A stretch of 64,000 bases of DNA, taken from NCBI RefSeq assembly GCF_014930455.1, contig NZ_JAAIYO010000001.1, forward strand, positions 434,001 to 498,000, read 5' to 3'. The notes beneath the pieces were generated by a model. The model was not told the DNA's origin. It was given only the letters and a program-made list of their open reading frames with translations, and searched no databases. This DNA comes from Corallococcus soli (GTDB lineage: Bacteria; Myxococcota; Myxococcia; Myxococcales; Myxococcaceae). A program made the position numbers and the translations under genes. Positions 9,197 to 19,400 of the stretch are shown here, one piece after another; the stretch's first letter is position 1; each line of letters starts with the position of its first letter.

Positions 9197-9985
9197 TCAG
9201 TGCTGGACGTCCAGCACGAGGCGGGTGGGGTCGCGCAGCTCCAGCACGCGGAACGGGGCGCGGCGCGTGGTGCCCAGCACCCAGGTCACCTCGCCCTCGA
9301 AGGCGCACAGGCGCGCCAGCTCCAGCACCGACGGCAGCGCGGGCTTGAACGTGCGCTGCGCCACCGTGGCCTGGCCCTGCTCGTTGTGCAGCTGCGCGAG
9401 GGTGAAGCGCACCTGGAGCGCGGCCTTGCCCGGCACCGGCACGTCATCCCCCGAGCCGCAGTCCTGCACCGGCGTCTTCACGTACGACACCTGATAGCCC
9501 GGCAGGCGGGGGCCTTCGAACTCGAACACCGTGCGGTCGTAGCCCGCGTGCGTGCCCGTGCGCACCGAGCGCATCGTGATGGAGGGCGGCTCGCCGCGCT
9601 TCTTCTCCGCGGGCTCCAGCGTCCACGCGCTGTCCGCGGCCACCGCGCTGCCGGCGTCCGTCGTGGCGGTGGCCGTGGTGCTGCCCGTGCCCTGCGCGGT
9701 GCCTGCGCTGCCTGCGCCCGTCGCGGTGCCCGCGCTGCCTGCGCCTTGCGTGGTGCCCGTGCCCTGCGCGGTGCCCGTGCTGCCCGTCCCCTGCGCGGGC
9801 GCCGAGTCCACGACCTTCTGTGCCGGCGGCGTGGCAGCGGCGCCTGCCCGGGGCACGGTGTTGGTGGGCGCGGGCACGGCCGGGACGTCCATGGGCACCG
9901 TCGGCGGCTCCAGCTGCTTCTCGCAGCCCGCCCCCAGCAGCCCGCCCAGCATCCCCAACGCGCACAACCCCTGTCGCAGACGCAT
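9197..9985 (-). CDS. AMIN-like domain lipoprotein with GTGS-rich spacer
   Basis: The 262-aa product begins with a lipoprotein signal peptide (lipobox LGAGC, lipidated Cys at about residue 21). Residues about 60-115 are a low-complexity Gly/Thr/Ser/Ala spacer built from imperfect GTGSAGTA-type repeats. The C-terminal region (about 135-262) has alternating strands (TVFEFEG, YQVSYVK, LQVRFTL, RLVLDVQ) that fit an AMIN-like beta domain, a module that binds peptidoglycan or outer-membrane partners. The start at 9985 has a strong GGAGGAA Shine-Dalgarno. It is transcribed divergently from the aminotransferase. The family call is moderate; localisation as a lipoprotein is firm. Confidence 0.75.
   Translation of the reverse strand: MRLRQGLCALGMLGGLLGAGCEKQLEPPTVPMDVPAVPAPTNTVPRAGAAATPPAQKVVDSAPAQGTGSTGTAQGTGTTQGAGSAGTATGAGSAGTAQGTGSTTATATTDAGSAVAADSAWTLEPAEKKRGEPPSITMRSVRTGTHAGYDRTVFEFEGPRLPGYQVSYVKTPVQDCGSGDDVPVPGKAALQVRFTLAQLHNEQGQATVAQRTFKPALPSVLELARLCAFEGEVTWVLGTTRRAPFRVLELRDPTRLVLDVQH
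9680..9800 (-). repeat. Low-complexity tandem repeat inside the lipoprotein gene
   Basis: Imperfect repeats built from GCCTGCG/GCCCGTG-type units encode the GTGS/GAGSAGTA spacer of the lipoprotein. Such a tract can gain or lose units by slippage without breaking the frame when the units are multiples of three. Confidence 0.6.
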
Positions 9986-10264
9986 CCTGTTCCTCCGGCC
10001 TTCCAGTTGAACCGCGTCCCACCGGGACTTCCGTTTCCTCGCACAAGGTGCGCGCCCGAGTCACGGAAGATGCTCCGCCCTCCCCGCGCCAGCGACGGTT
10101 CCCCGACAGGCGCGGGCCCGGAGGTGGCTCGCCGCGCCGTTCCCCCTCCACCCGGACGGGCCGCGCCGGAAGTGGGCCCCACGCCCGGGCGGGTTGCGTA
10201 TAGGGTCCGCCCGGCCGCGTCCCGGGCCACCCCTTCGAGCCCCCTCACTGGAGACCTGCGCCGC

Positions 10265-11563
10265 ATGGCCCTCGACCTGACCTCCCTCCCGCGTCCCTCG
10301 CGCGACGACACCACCGTGGGCACCATGGTGCGTGGACTCGTGGGCAGCGAAATCCTCCGCATCGCCGCGGAGATCCGCGAACTCGTCGCCAGGGGCACCC
10401 CGGTCTGCAACCTCACCGTGGGTGACTTCAGCCCGAAGGAGTTCCCCATCCCCACCGGCCTGCGCGACCAGATTGGCGCCGCGCTCCAGGCCGGAGAGAC
10501 GAACTACCCGCCCTCGGACGGCGTGCTGGAGCTGCGCCAGGCCGTGCAGCGCTTCTACGAGCGCTCCCTGGGGCTGAAGTACCCGCTGGAGGGCATCCTC
10601 ATCGCGGGCGGCGCTCGGCCCATCATCTACGCTGCCTACCGCGCGGTGTTGGATCCAGGGGACGTCGTCGTCTACCCGGTGCCGTCGTGGAACAACAACC
10701 ACTACGCGCACATGCTGGGCGCCAGGAGCGTGGTGGTGACCACCGACGCGGCCTCCGGCTTCATGCCCACGCTGGCGCAGCTGGAGCCGCACCTGTCCAC
10801 CGCGCGCCTGCTCTGTCTGTGCAGCCCGCTCAACCCCACCGGCACCATGGTGGACCCCGAAGCGCTGCGCGCCATCTGCGAGCGCATCGTCCAGGAGAAC
10901 CGCGCGCGCGAGGGCCGGGGCCAGAAGCCGCTCATCCTGATGTACGACCACATCTACTGGGTGCTCAGCTTCGGCGGCACGAAGCACGTCACGCCCGTGG
11001 AGCTGGTGCCGGAGATGGCGCCCTACACCGTGTTCGTGGACGGCATCAGCAAGGCGTTCGCCGCCACCGGCGTGCGCGTGGGCTGGGGCGTGGGCGCGCC
11101 CACCCTCATCTCCCGCATGCGCGACGTGCTGGGCCACGTGGGCGCCTGGGCCCCCAAGGCCGAACAGGTCGCCACCGCCCGCTACCTGGACGACACCCAG
11201 GCCACCGAAGCCTTCCTGACGGCCATGCGCTCCAGCGTGGAGGCGCGCCTGGAGGCCCTCCACCGGGGCTTCGCGCGCATGAAGGACGCGGGCCTGCCGG
11301 TGCGCGCCATCGCGCCGCAGGGCGCCATCTACCTGTCCGTCCAGTTCGACCTGGTGGGCAGGGACGGCCTCACCACGAATGACGCCATCCGCAAGCGCCT
11401 GCTGGAGAAGGCCCGCTTCGCCATGGTGCCCTTCCAGGCCTTCGGCCTCAAGGAGGACACCGGCTGGTTCCGCCTCTCCGTGGGCGCCACCTCCGTGGCC
11501 GAAATCGAGGACGCCCTGCCCCGCGTGGAGGCCACCGTGCGCGAAATCCTCGCCGGGCAATAG
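10265..11563 (+). CDS. Class I/II PLP-dependent aminotransferase
   Basis: This 432-aa enzyme has the fold-type I aminotransferase signature. The PLP Lys is K263 in GISKAFAATGVRVGW, the LNPTG motif contacts the cofactor, and the domain order and length match aspartate/aromatic aminotransferases. The N-terminal part VGDFSPKEFPIP resembles the substrate-gating region of the family. It should transfer an amino group from an amino acid to a 2-oxo acid in the cytoplasm; the exact substrate cannot be read from the sequence. ATG 10265 is chosen because the residues upstream are unlike protein and GGAG precedes it. The transporter gene starts 68 bp downstream on the same strand. Confidence 0.88.
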   Translation: MALDLTSLPRPSRDDTTVGTMVRGLVGSEILRIAAEIRELVARGTPVCNLTVGDFSPKEFPIPTGLRDQIGAALQAGETNYPPSDGVLELRQAVQRFYERSLGLKYPLEGILIAGGARPIIYAAYRAVLDPGDVVVYPVPSWNNNHYAHMLGARSVVVTTDAASGFMPTLAQLEPHLSTARLLCLCSPLNPTGTMVDPEALRAICERIVQENRAREGRGQKPLILMYDHIYWVLSFGGTKHVTPVELVPEMAPYTVFVDGISKAFAATGVRVGWGVGAPTLISRMRDVLGHVGAWAPKAEQVATARYLDDTQATEAFLTAMRSSVEARLEALHRGFARMKDAGLPVRAIAPQGAIYLSVQFDLVGRDGLTTNDAIRKRLLEKARFAMVPFQAFGLKEDTGWFRLSVGATSVAEIEDALPRVEATVREILAGQ

Positions 11564-11631
11564 CGACTTTCCTCCCCAGAAGGGCAGGTTGGGAATAGCC
11601 TGCCAGAACCGCCGTTGAGGGCGCCGCCATC

Positions 11632-12918
11632 ATGCTCAAGCGCTTCGTGGACGTCCGGGACGAGGAGGTGGGGGCGGTCCTCGGCTCGTTCATCTACTTC
11701 TTCACGCTGATGTGCGGCTACGCCATCCTGCGCCCCATCCGCAACGAGATGGGCACGGCGGGGGACGTGAAGCACCTGCCCTGGCTCTTCACGGTGACGT
11801 TCGGCGTGATGCTGCTGGCGGTGCCGGCCTTCTCCATGCTGGTGGCGCGCTACCCCCGGCGCGTCGTCGTGCCGCGCGTCTACCGCTTCTTCCTCGTCAA
11901 CCTGCTGGTCTTCTTCGTGCTGCTGAAGTTCGGCGTGGCGAAGGAGGGGGTGGCGCGGGCCTTCTTCGTCTGGCTGAGCGTCTACAACCTGTTCGTCGTC
12001 TCCATCTTCTGGAGCTTCATGGCGGACGTGTTCGCCAGCGACCAGGGCAAGCGGCTCTTCGGCTTCATCGCCGCGGGCGGCACGACGGGGATGATCGTCG
12101 GCCCGTTCCTGGTGGGACGGCTGGCGGAGGGCGTGGGCCCGGTGAACCTCATCCTCCTGTCCGCGGTGATGCTGGAGGTGAGCGCGCAGTGCGTGCGCCG
12201 CCTGGGCCGCTGGGCGCGGGACGTGCAGCACCAGCCCGCCACGCGTGAAGGGCCCGTGGGCGGCGGGATGCTCGCGGGGCTGCGGCTCCTGGTGCGCTCG
12301 CCGTTCCTGCTGGCGCTGGGGCTCCAGGTGCTGCTGTACGCGGCCACCTCCACGTTCCTGTACTACCAGGAGGTGCAGCTGGTGGCGGGGATGGCGAAGG
12401 ACGCGGCGGCGCGCACGGCGGCCTTCGCGGACATCGACTTCTGGGTGCAGGTGCTGACGCTGGGCCTTCAGACGCTCGTCACCGGACGCGTGATTTCCCG
12501 TCTGGGATTGGGCGTGGCCATGGCGGTGCCGCCGGTCATCACCATGCTGGGCTTTGGCGTGCTCGCGTTCGCGCCGGTGCTCGCGGTGCTCATCGGCGTG
12601 AAGTCGCTCCGGGGCGCCAGCCACTACGCGCTGGAGCGCCCGTCGCGCGAAATCCTCTTCACCACCGTGGACCGCGAGGCCCGCTACAAGTCGAAGAGCT
12701 TCATCGACACGGTGGTCTACCGCGGCAGCGACACGGTGAGCTCCTGGCTGCAGGGCGGCCTCACCGCGATGGGCATGGGGATGACGGGCCTGTCGCTGGT
12801 CGCGGTCCCCATGGCGGCGCTGTGGCTGGCGGTGTCCCTGTACCTGGCGCGGCAGCAGCGCACGCGCACCCCTGAAGCAGTTCCGCAGACGACCCTTCCC
12901 GGAGGAACCACGGCATGA
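11632..12918 (+). CDS. ADP/ATP translocase-like (Tlc/Npt family) membrane carrier
   Basis: The 428-aa protein has about 10-12 hydrophobic segments and the N-terminal RDEEVGAVLGSF / YAILRPIRNEMG region typical of bacterial NTP/NDP antiporter-like proteins of the major facilitator superfamily. True intracellular-parasite translocases are about 500 aa, so this is a shorter free-living member whose substrate may differ. It sits in the inner membrane. The last four bases overlap the next gene (ATGA at 12915), so the carrier and the epimerase-like lipoprotein are translationally coupled and may act on related substrates. Confidence 0.72.
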   Translation: MLKRFVDVRDEEVGAVLGSFIYFFTLMCGYAILRPIRNEMGTAGDVKHLPWLFTVTFGVMLLAVPAFSMLVARYPRRVVVPRVYRFFLVNLLVFFVLLKFGVAKEGVARAFFVWLSVYNLFVVSIFWSFMADVFASDQGKRLFGFIAAGGTTGMIVGPFLVGRLAEGVGPVNLILLSAVMLEVSAQCVRRLGRWARDVQHQPATREGPVGGGMLAGLRLLVRSPFLLALGLQVLLYAATSTFLYYQEVQLVAGMAKDAAARTAAFADIDFWVQVLTLGLQTLVTGRVISRLGLGVAMAVPPVITMLGFGVLAFAPVLAVLIGVKSLRGASHYALERPSREILFTTVDREARYKSKSFIDTVVYRGSDTVSSWLQGGLTAMGMGMTGLSLVAVPMAALWLAVSLYLARQQRTRTPEAVPQTTLPGGTTA

Positions 12919-14087
12919 AGTTGACCCGAAGAGGCGTGATTCAAGCAGCGGCGGCATTGGGCGTGGCCCAGACCCTGGGCTGTGCGACGACCCCCAAGGC
13001 GGGGCCCGGCGCGGGGCCGGAGGCGGAGGACCCCAAGGGCAAGCCCCTGAGCATCCTCATCCTGGGCGGCACGCGCTTCCTGGGCCCGGCGCTGGTGGAG
13101 CGGGCGAAGGAGCGCGGCCACTCCCTCACGCTCTTCAACCGCGGCAAGTCCAACCCCGGCCGCTTCCCGGACGTGGAGACCCTCCAGGGCGACCGCGACC
13201 CGAACAAGGGCGAGGGCCTCAAGGCGCTCGCGGGCCGCAAGTGGGACGTCGTCATCGACACGTCCGGCTACTACCCGCGCATGGTGAAGGCCTCCGCGGA
13301 GCTGCTGGCGCCCAACGTGGGCCAGTACGTCTTCATCTCCAGCATCTCCGTCTACAAGGAGCTGACGAAGTCGAACCTGGATGAGACGGCCGCGGTGGCC
13401 ACCATCGACCCGTCGGCGCCGGAGGAGATCACCGAGCAGAGCTACGGGGCCTTCAAGGCGCTCTGCGAGCAGGCCGCGGAGGCCGCCTTCCCGGGCCGCG
13501 CGCTCAACATCCGCCCCGGCTACATCGTGGGGCCGGACGACGGGTCGGACCGCTTCACCTACTGGCCGCTGCGCGTGGCGCGGGGCGGGGAGATGCTGGC
13601 CCCCGGTGACGGCGAGGATCCGGTGCAGTTCGTCGACTCGCGCGACCTGGCCGCCTTCATCATCCGGAACGTGGAGCGCCGCACGATGGGCGTCTTCAAC
13701 GTCACCGGCCCCCTGAAGCCCATCAAGATGCGCTCCTTCCTGGAAGGCGTTCGCGAGGTGACGGGCAGCGACGCGCGCTTCACCTGGGTGGAGACCCCCT
13801 TCCTGGAGCAGCAGAAGGTGATGCCCATGGCGGAGATCCCCATCTGGTCGGCGCGCACCGGCGCGGAAGGGGGCATGGGCCGCGTGAGCATCGAGCGCGC
13901 CATCCAGGCGGGCCTGACCATCCGGCCCATGGCGGACACCGTGCGCGACACGCTGGCGTGGTTCCGCGCCCTGCCTCCGGAGCGTCAGGAGAAGCAGCGC
14001 GCGGGCATCCCCGCGGACCGCGAGCGCGAGCTGCTCGCCGCGTGGCACCAGGCGAAGGGCACCGGGACCGCCAAGGCGGCGGAGTAG
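12915..14087 (+). CDS. Tat-exported lipoprotein NAD-dependent epimerase/dehydratase
   Basis: The N-terminus carries TRRGVIQ, a twin-arginine motif, then an Ala-rich hydrophobic stretch and the lipobox TLGC, which suggests a folded cofactor-containing protein exported by Tat and lipidated. The mature part is an extended short-chain dehydrogenase: LILGGTRFLG binds NAD(P), SSISVY is the strand with the catalytic Ser, and YGAFK supplies the YxxxK pair. Total length is 390 aa. Extended SDRs are normally cytosolic nucleotide-sugar enzymes, so an exported lipoprotein form is unusual. ATGA overlap with the upstream carrier gene indicates coupling. Alternatively the Tat signal could be vestigial. Confidence 0.82.
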   Translation: MKLTRRGVIQAAAALGVAQTLGCATTPKAGPGAGPEAEDPKGKPLSILILGGTRFLGPALVERAKERGHSLTLFNRGKSNPGRFPDVETLQGDRDPNKGEGLKALAGRKWDVVIDTSGYYPRMVKASAELLAPNVGQYVFISSISVYKELTKSNLDETAAVATIDPSAPEEITEQSYGAFKALCEQAAEAAFPGRALNIRPGYIVGPDDGSDRFTYWPLRVARGGEMLAPGDGEDPVQFVDSRDLAAFIIRNVERRTMGVFNVTGPLKPIKMRSFLEGVREVTGSDARFTWVETPFLEQQKVMPMAEIPIWSARTGAEGGMGRVSIERAIQAGLTIRPMADTVRDTLAWFRALPPERQEKQRAGIPADRERELLAAWHQAKGTGTAKAAE

Positions 14088-14098
14088 ACGCGGGTATT

Positions 14099-14129
14099 GC
14101 CTGGTCGCCGGGCATCCGTGCGACCAGGC
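14099..14129 (+). terminator. Inverted repeat after the epimerase gene
   Basis: GCCTGGTCGC and GCGACCAGGC form a perfect 10-bp stem with an 11-nt loop, 12 bp after the stop codon. There is no clear T-tract, as is common in very GC-rich genomes. Confidence 0.6.
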
Positions 14130-14198
14130 GGTGCTGGTGAAGCAAGCACGTCCTGGGGGTGCTGGTCGTCCGCGTCATGCGGCCGCACCTTTCCCGCC

Positions 14199-15554
14199 AT
14201 GGAAAGCCATCAGGACAGCCGGCATCACGTGGTCATCGTCGGGGCGGGCTTTGGCGGGCTGGAGGCCGCGAAGGCGCTGGGCAGGTCCCGCGACGTGCGG
14301 GTGACGGTGGTGGACCGCTACAACCACCACCTCTTCCAGCCGCTCCTGTACCAGGTGGCGACGGCGGTGCTGAACCCGGCGGACATCTCCGCGCCCATCC
14401 GCAGCGTGCTCAAGGCGCGCAACACGGAGGTGATGCTGGCGGAGGCGAAGTCGGTGGATCCGCGCCGCAAGGTGCTGCTCGTGGAGGGCGGAGAGATTCC
14501 CTACGACTCGCTGGTGCTGGCGACGGGCGCGGCGCACTCGTACTTCAAGCACCCGGAGTGGGCGCAGGTGGCGCCCGGCCTGAAGACGCTGGAGGACGCG
14601 GTGCGCATCCGCGAGCGCGTGCTGACGGCCTTCGAGGCCGCGGAGCGTGAGTCCGATCCCGAGCGTCGGCGCGAGTGGCTGAACTTCGTCATCATCGGCG
14701 CGGGGCCCACGGGGGTGGAGCTGGCGGGGGCGCTCGCGTACATGACGCGGCACTCGCTGCCGAAGGACTTCCGGCGCATCGACACGCGGCAGGCGCGGGT
14801 CATCCTGCTGGAGGGGCTGCCCCGGGTGCTGACGGCGTATCCGGAGGAGCTGTCCGCGGACGCGAAGCGCGACCTGGAGCAGCTGCACGTGGAGGTGCGC
14901 ACCGGGGCGATGGTGACGGGCGTGGACGCGGAGGGCGTCAACATTGGCGAGGAGCGCATTCCCACGCGCACGGTGCTGTGGGGCGCGGGCGTGGCGGCAT
15001 CACCGCTGGTGCGTTCGCTGGACGTTCCGTTGGACCGCGCGGGCCGCGTGAAGGTGGGGCCGCTGCTCACGGCGCCGGGATGCGACGACGTGTATGTGAT
15101 TGGCGACGTGGCGGCGGTGGAGCAGCACGGCAAGCCGGTGCCGGGCATCGCGCCGGCGGCGATGCAGATGGGGCGGCACGTGGCGAAGACGGTGCGCGAC
15201 CGGCTGGCGCACAAGCCGCTGCGGGCGTTCCGCTACCACGACAAGGGCAACTTCGCGGTCATCGGCCGGGGCTACGCGGTGGGCGTGCTCTTCGACAAGT
15301 GGCGGATGCGGGGGATGCCCGCGTGGCTCGTCTGGGCGGGCGTGCACATCGCCTACCTGATTGGCTTCCGCAACCGCCTGTCGGTGATGCTCAACTGGGG
15401 CTACACGTTCTTCACCAAGGGCGGCCGGGACCTGCGGCTGATCACAGGCAACGTGGCGCCCCGCATGCCGGCCCTGAACGCAGGGCCCACCGTGCCCGTG
15501 GCTCCGCCGCCGCGCCCGGAGCTGTCGGTGGCCCGGCCCGCGCCGGTGCACTGA
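14199..15554 (+). CDS. ndh: Type II NADH:quinone oxidoreductase
   Basis: This 451-aa flavoprotein has two Rossmann motifs: VGAGFGGLEAA near residue 15 for FAD and IIGAGPTGVELAGAL near residue 166 for NADH. The CDDVYVIGDVAA motif closes the FAD site. The C-terminal HIAYLIGFRNRLSVMLNW segment is the amphipathic/membrane-anchoring region of NDH-2 enzymes. It would pass electrons from NADH to quinone at the inner face of the inner membrane without pumping protons. ATG 14199 is chosen because the 34 residues upstream are unlike the family. The preceding stem-loop suggests its own transcription unit. Confidence 0.9.
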   Translation: MESHQDSRHHVVIVGAGFGGLEAAKALGRSRDVRVTVVDRYNHHLFQPLLYQVATAVLNPADISAPIRSVLKARNTEVMLAEAKSVDPRRKVLLVEGGEIPYDSLVLATGAAHSYFKHPEWAQVAPGLKTLEDAVRIRERVLTAFEAAERESDPERRREWLNFVIIGAGPTGVELAGALAYMTRHSLPKDFRRIDTRQARVILLEGLPRVLTAYPEELSADAKRDLEQLHVEVRTGAMVTGVDAEGVNIGEERIPTRTVLWGAGVAASPLVRSLDVPLDRAGRVKVGPLLTAPGCDDVYVIGDVAAVEQHGKPVPGIAPAAMQMGRHVAKTVRDRLAHKPLRAFRYHDKGNFAVIGRGYAVGVLFDKWRMRGMPAWLVWAGVHIAYLIGFRNRLSVMLNWGYTFFTKGGRDLRLITGNVAPRMPALNAGPTVPVAPPPRPELSVARPAPVH

Positions 15555-15573
15555 GCTTCTGGTGAAAGCAGCG

Positions 15574-15597
15574 CCTCCCGGTGGCGACCCCGGGAGG
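15574..15597. terminator. Stem-loop between convergent genes
   Basis: CCTCCCGG and CCGGGAGG are exact inverted copies around an 8-nt loop, placed between the ndh stop and the 3' end of the opposite gene. It could end transcription in both directions; no T-tract is visible. Confidence 0.6.
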
Positions 15598-15602
15598 ACG
15601 GC

Positions 15603-16070
15603 TCAGGTGGTGTCGTCCGTCAGCAGGACGGCTTCCTGGGCCCTGCCATCGAGCAGCAGCGCGAACTGCTCCGAGAAGCGGGCGAGCGCGCTGTAGGTCG
15701 TCTTGAGCTCCACTGCCGCAGTATTCGCCGACTCGGGGCGCTCGGCGCGGTCCGTGCGGGTCGCGAGCCGGGCCTGGACGCCCAGGCTCCCTCGGGTGTT
15801 GATGGGGTACGCGGAGATCGCGACGAAGACCTGTTCAAGCTTGTAGGTCTTGTCGACCTCGTGGAAGGACCACGCTCCCCCCACGAGGCCACGCCGCGCC
15901 TCTTCGCCCAAGGGGAAGGCGGTCAGCGCCGAGGCGAAGGCCCGGAGCTGCGCCAGACCGAACCAAGCGCAGCCCTCCCCCGAGAAGGCCCCCGAACGGA
16001 CGCTCACCTGGAGCTCTGCCGACCCGTCTTCGTCAGGAAACAGCTTCAGCAGGAGCCTGTCGTCGCTCAT
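15603..16070 (-). CDS. Hypothetical protein, 155 aa
   Basis: I do not recognise this soluble protein. It has no signal peptide. The N-terminal half is strand-rich (LLLKLF, AELQVSVRS) followed by a helix (LAQLRAFASALTAFP), and the middle repeats a strand pattern (EQVFVAISAY). That layout recalls small immunity-like or ligand-binding proteins in polymorphic-toxin neighbourhoods, but no toxin gene is adjacent. The ATG at 16070 has AGAGG upstream at good spacing. It converges with ndh. Confidence 0.6.
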   Translation of the reverse strand: MSDDRLLLKLFPDEDGSAELQVSVRSGAFSGEGCAWFGLAQLRAFASALTAFPLGEEARRGLVGGAWSFHEVDKTYKLEQVFVAISAYPINTRGSLGVQARLATRTDRAERPESANTAAVELKTTYSALARFSEQFALLLDGRAQEAVLLTDDTT

Positions 16071-16420
16071 CGTTCCAGCCTCTTTTTTCCGTACCCGCGG
16101 TGTGCCCCTGCGGGGACGGGTCTTCTCGCTCCGGCATGACGCTGGAGGTTCAACCCGCCCGCTCCGCGATACGGAGCGTGGGGGTTGGCCTGGCGCACGG
16201 TTGGGAGGTTTCCCTGGATCCGGCCCGGTCCTTCGTGCACGGCAGGGGCGAAGCCTTTCCGGCTGCTCGCAGTGCCGGCGGGCGTTACGGAGGGGGACAC
16301 GCGGGCCCTGGCCATGTCAGCCTGCCGCGATAGTGAAGGGTAGGGCCGTGGAGCGCGGGGTGCCCGACCCCGCGGGTGGGCGGGCAGGGTGGGTGGGGAC
16401 AGGCCATGAGGTGGGATGCA
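16071..16420. other. Intergenic region before the topB-recQ fusion gene
   Basis: This 350-bp stretch separates divergent genes and must hold both promoters. I see no RNA gene, repeat or convincing promoter box. Open frames across it are continuations of neighbouring shadows. Confidence 0.4.
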
Positions 16421-19400
16421 ATGGGCGAGTCGCCCGGATGGGACAGCACGGTGGCGCGGGACGGTGGCGCGAACGGTCAGGCAGCTCGTGGTGGGCGGGG
16501 CTCCATCCTCGCCGTGGTGGCGGAGAAGCCGGCCGTGGCGCGCGACATCGCCCGGGTGCTGGGCGCCACCGAGCGCGGTGAAGGCTGCCTGCGCGGCAAC
16601 GGCTATATCGTGACATGGGCCCTGGGCCACCTGGTGGGCCTGGCCCAGCCGCATGAAATCAAGCCCGAGTGGAAGCGCTGGCACCGCTCGCAGCTCCCCA
16701 TGCTGCCGGAGGACTGGCCGCTGGTGGTGTCCCCGCAGACGAAGGATCAATTCGAGGTGGTCCGCCGCGTGATGAACGCGCCGGAGGTGTCCACGGTGGT
16801 GTGCGCCACCGACGCGGGCCGCGAGGGCGAGCTCATCTTCCGCTACATCTACGACGCCGCCGGGTGTCGCAAGCCGGTGCGGCGGCTGTGGGTGTCCTCG
16901 CTCACCGAGCGCGCCATCCTCGACGGCTTCCAGAAGCTGAAGGACGGCCGGGCCTACGCGCCGCTGGCCGACGCCGCCATGGGCCGCAGCCGGGCGGACT
17001 GGCTCGTCGGCATGAACCTGTCGCGCCTCTATACGCTCGCGAGCGGCACCTACGGGAGCATGCTGTCCGTGGGCCGCGTGCAGACGCCCACGCTGGCCAT
17101 GGTGGTGGAGCGCGAGCTGGCCATCCGCGACTTCGTGCCCCGGGACTACCTGGAGCTGGTGGCCACCTTCGCGCCGCGCGGCAAGGGCGCGGCGCCCGGG
17201 ACGCGCTACCAGGGGACGTGGTTCCGCTCGGGGCCGGACGGCAAGCCGGTGATTCCCCCGGGCTTCGACAGCGTGCGCGAGGCGCGGCGCCTGGACGTGG
17301 ACGGCGTGGAGGCGGGACGCATCATCGACCGCGTGAGGGGCGGGCTCGCGGCGGTGGAGTCGCTGGACGCGGAGACGAAGCGGATGCCGCCGCCGCTGCT
17401 CTACGACTTGACGGAGCTGCAGCGTCACGCCAACCGCCTCTTTGGCTTCAGCGCGCAGCGCACGCTGGAGGTGGCGCAGGCGCTCTATGAGAAGCACAAG
17501 CTGCTGAGCTATCCGCGCACCGCCAGCCGGCACCTGTCGCAGTCGGTGGCGGACACGCTGCCGGAGGTGGTGCGTGCCATCCAGGCGCCCTACGCGGAGG
17601 ACCTGGCGCCGGGCACGGGCGAGCGGCCCCTGGGCAAGCGCTACGTGGACGACGCGAAGGTGACGGACCACCACGCCATCATCCCCACGCCCACGCCCCC
17701 TTCCGGCGTGCGCCTGTCGCCGGACGAGCAGCGGCTCTACGACCTGGTTTGCCGGCGCGTGCTCCAGGCCTGGCACGAGGACCACGTCTGGAAGGTCACC
17801 ACGGTCATCACCGCGGTGACGTCCAAGGGGGACGCCGGGACCGTGGTGGACCGCTTCCACAGCGCAGGCACGCAGGTGGAGCGCGTGGGGTGGAAGGTGC
17901 TGGACCTGGGCGGAGGGCAGAAGGCGCCGCGTCCCCGCGCGGAGGGCAAGAAGGGCGAGGACAAGGACCGGGACGACGAGCCGGACGACGAGCCCCAGGA
18001 CCTGCCGCCGGGGCTCCTGCGCGGACAGGCGCAGACGGTGGAGGACGTGGAGGCGGTGAAGAAGCGCACGCGCCCGCCGCCGCGCTTCACGGACGCGACG
18101 CTCCTGACGGCGATGGAGTCCGCCGGGCGCACCCTGGATGAGAAGGAGCTGGCGGACGCCATGCGCGACACGGGGCTGGGCACGCCCGCCACGCGCGCGT
18201 CCATCATCGAGGTGCTGCTGGAGCGCGAGTACCTCATCCGTCAGGGCAAGCGGCTGGAGGCCACGGACAAGGGCATCCACCTCATCCAGGTGGTGCACCC
18301 GGACGTGAAGTCCCCCGTCATGACGGGCCAGTGGGAGGCGTGGCTCCAGCGCATCGAGCGCGGGCAGGGCGAGCTGGGCTCGTTCCTGAGCGGCATTGAA
18401 GCGTACGTGCGCGAGGTCGTGGGACAGGCGCCCGCGTCGCTGCCGCCGACCCCGGCGCAGTCCGGCGGTGTGCGGCCCCCGGCGTCCGGTGAAGGCGGCG
18501 TCCGGGGAGGCCCGCACCAGGACCCCGCCCGGGTGTCGTCGGAGGCGGGCCGCTTCGGCGGTGCTGCGTCCCACGGTGGAGGCGGAGGACCGGCTCCCGC
18601 GAACGGGCGCTTCGAGGCCTCCCGACAGCATCCCGCGCAGGCGCCCGCCGAAGGACTCTTCCGTGCCCGCGAAGCCCTGTCCGCCACGGGCGAAGCCCTG
18701 GCTCGCGGTGCCCACGAGGCCCGCTCCGGTGCCGCGTGGGAGGGGGCAGGTCCCCATGCCGTGACCTGGGGCTCCAGCGCGCCGCGCGACACCGCCGCCG
18801 GGTCACGCGATGCGATGTCTCCGATTGCAGGCGCGTCCATGGACCCCCGCGCGGCGCTGCTGCGGGGGCAGGAACCTCCGCCCCGGATTCCGTCCGCGGA
18901 GGTGCGGACCGCGTTCGTGCAGGCGTCGTCCGAGGGCTTCGGCCGGGCCAAGCGTCAGCCCCAGGGCGTGAACATGGGAAGCGGGCGGCCGGAGCGGGTG
19001 CACCGCGCGCCCACGCCGCCGAACCAGCTCCGGGGCCTCTTGAAGGAGGCCTTCGGCTTCTCCGACTTCCGGCCGTACCAGGAAGAGGTGTGCCGCGCGG
19101 CCACGTCCGGCGAGGACCTGCTGCTGGTGATGCCCACGGGCGCGGGCAAGTCGCTGTGCTACCAGCTGCCGGGCCTGGCGCGGGCGGGGACGACGCTCGT
19201 CGTCAGTCCGCTCATCGCGCTGATGGAGGACCAGGTGCTGCGGCTCCAGTCGCTGGGGTTCGCGGCGGATCGCATCCACTCCGGCCGCGACCGGGCCGCC
19301 TCCCGGCAGGTGTGCGCCGAGTACCTGGAAGGCCGCCTGGACTTCCTCTTCATCGCGCCCGAGCGGCTGGGCGTCCCCGGCTTCGGTGAGTTCCTGGCCC

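Noticed and set aside
9185-10264. In-frame 5' extension of the aminotransferase
   Set aside because: It is antisense to a good lipoprotein gene and reads as Arg/Ala/Gly-rich shadow; ATG 10265 starts the real enzyme.
18430-19010. Possible frameshift or misassembly between topB and recQ
   Set aside because: The frame is continuous, and the linker has the biased but protein-like composition of a disordered spacer with no nearby second start signal that looks better.
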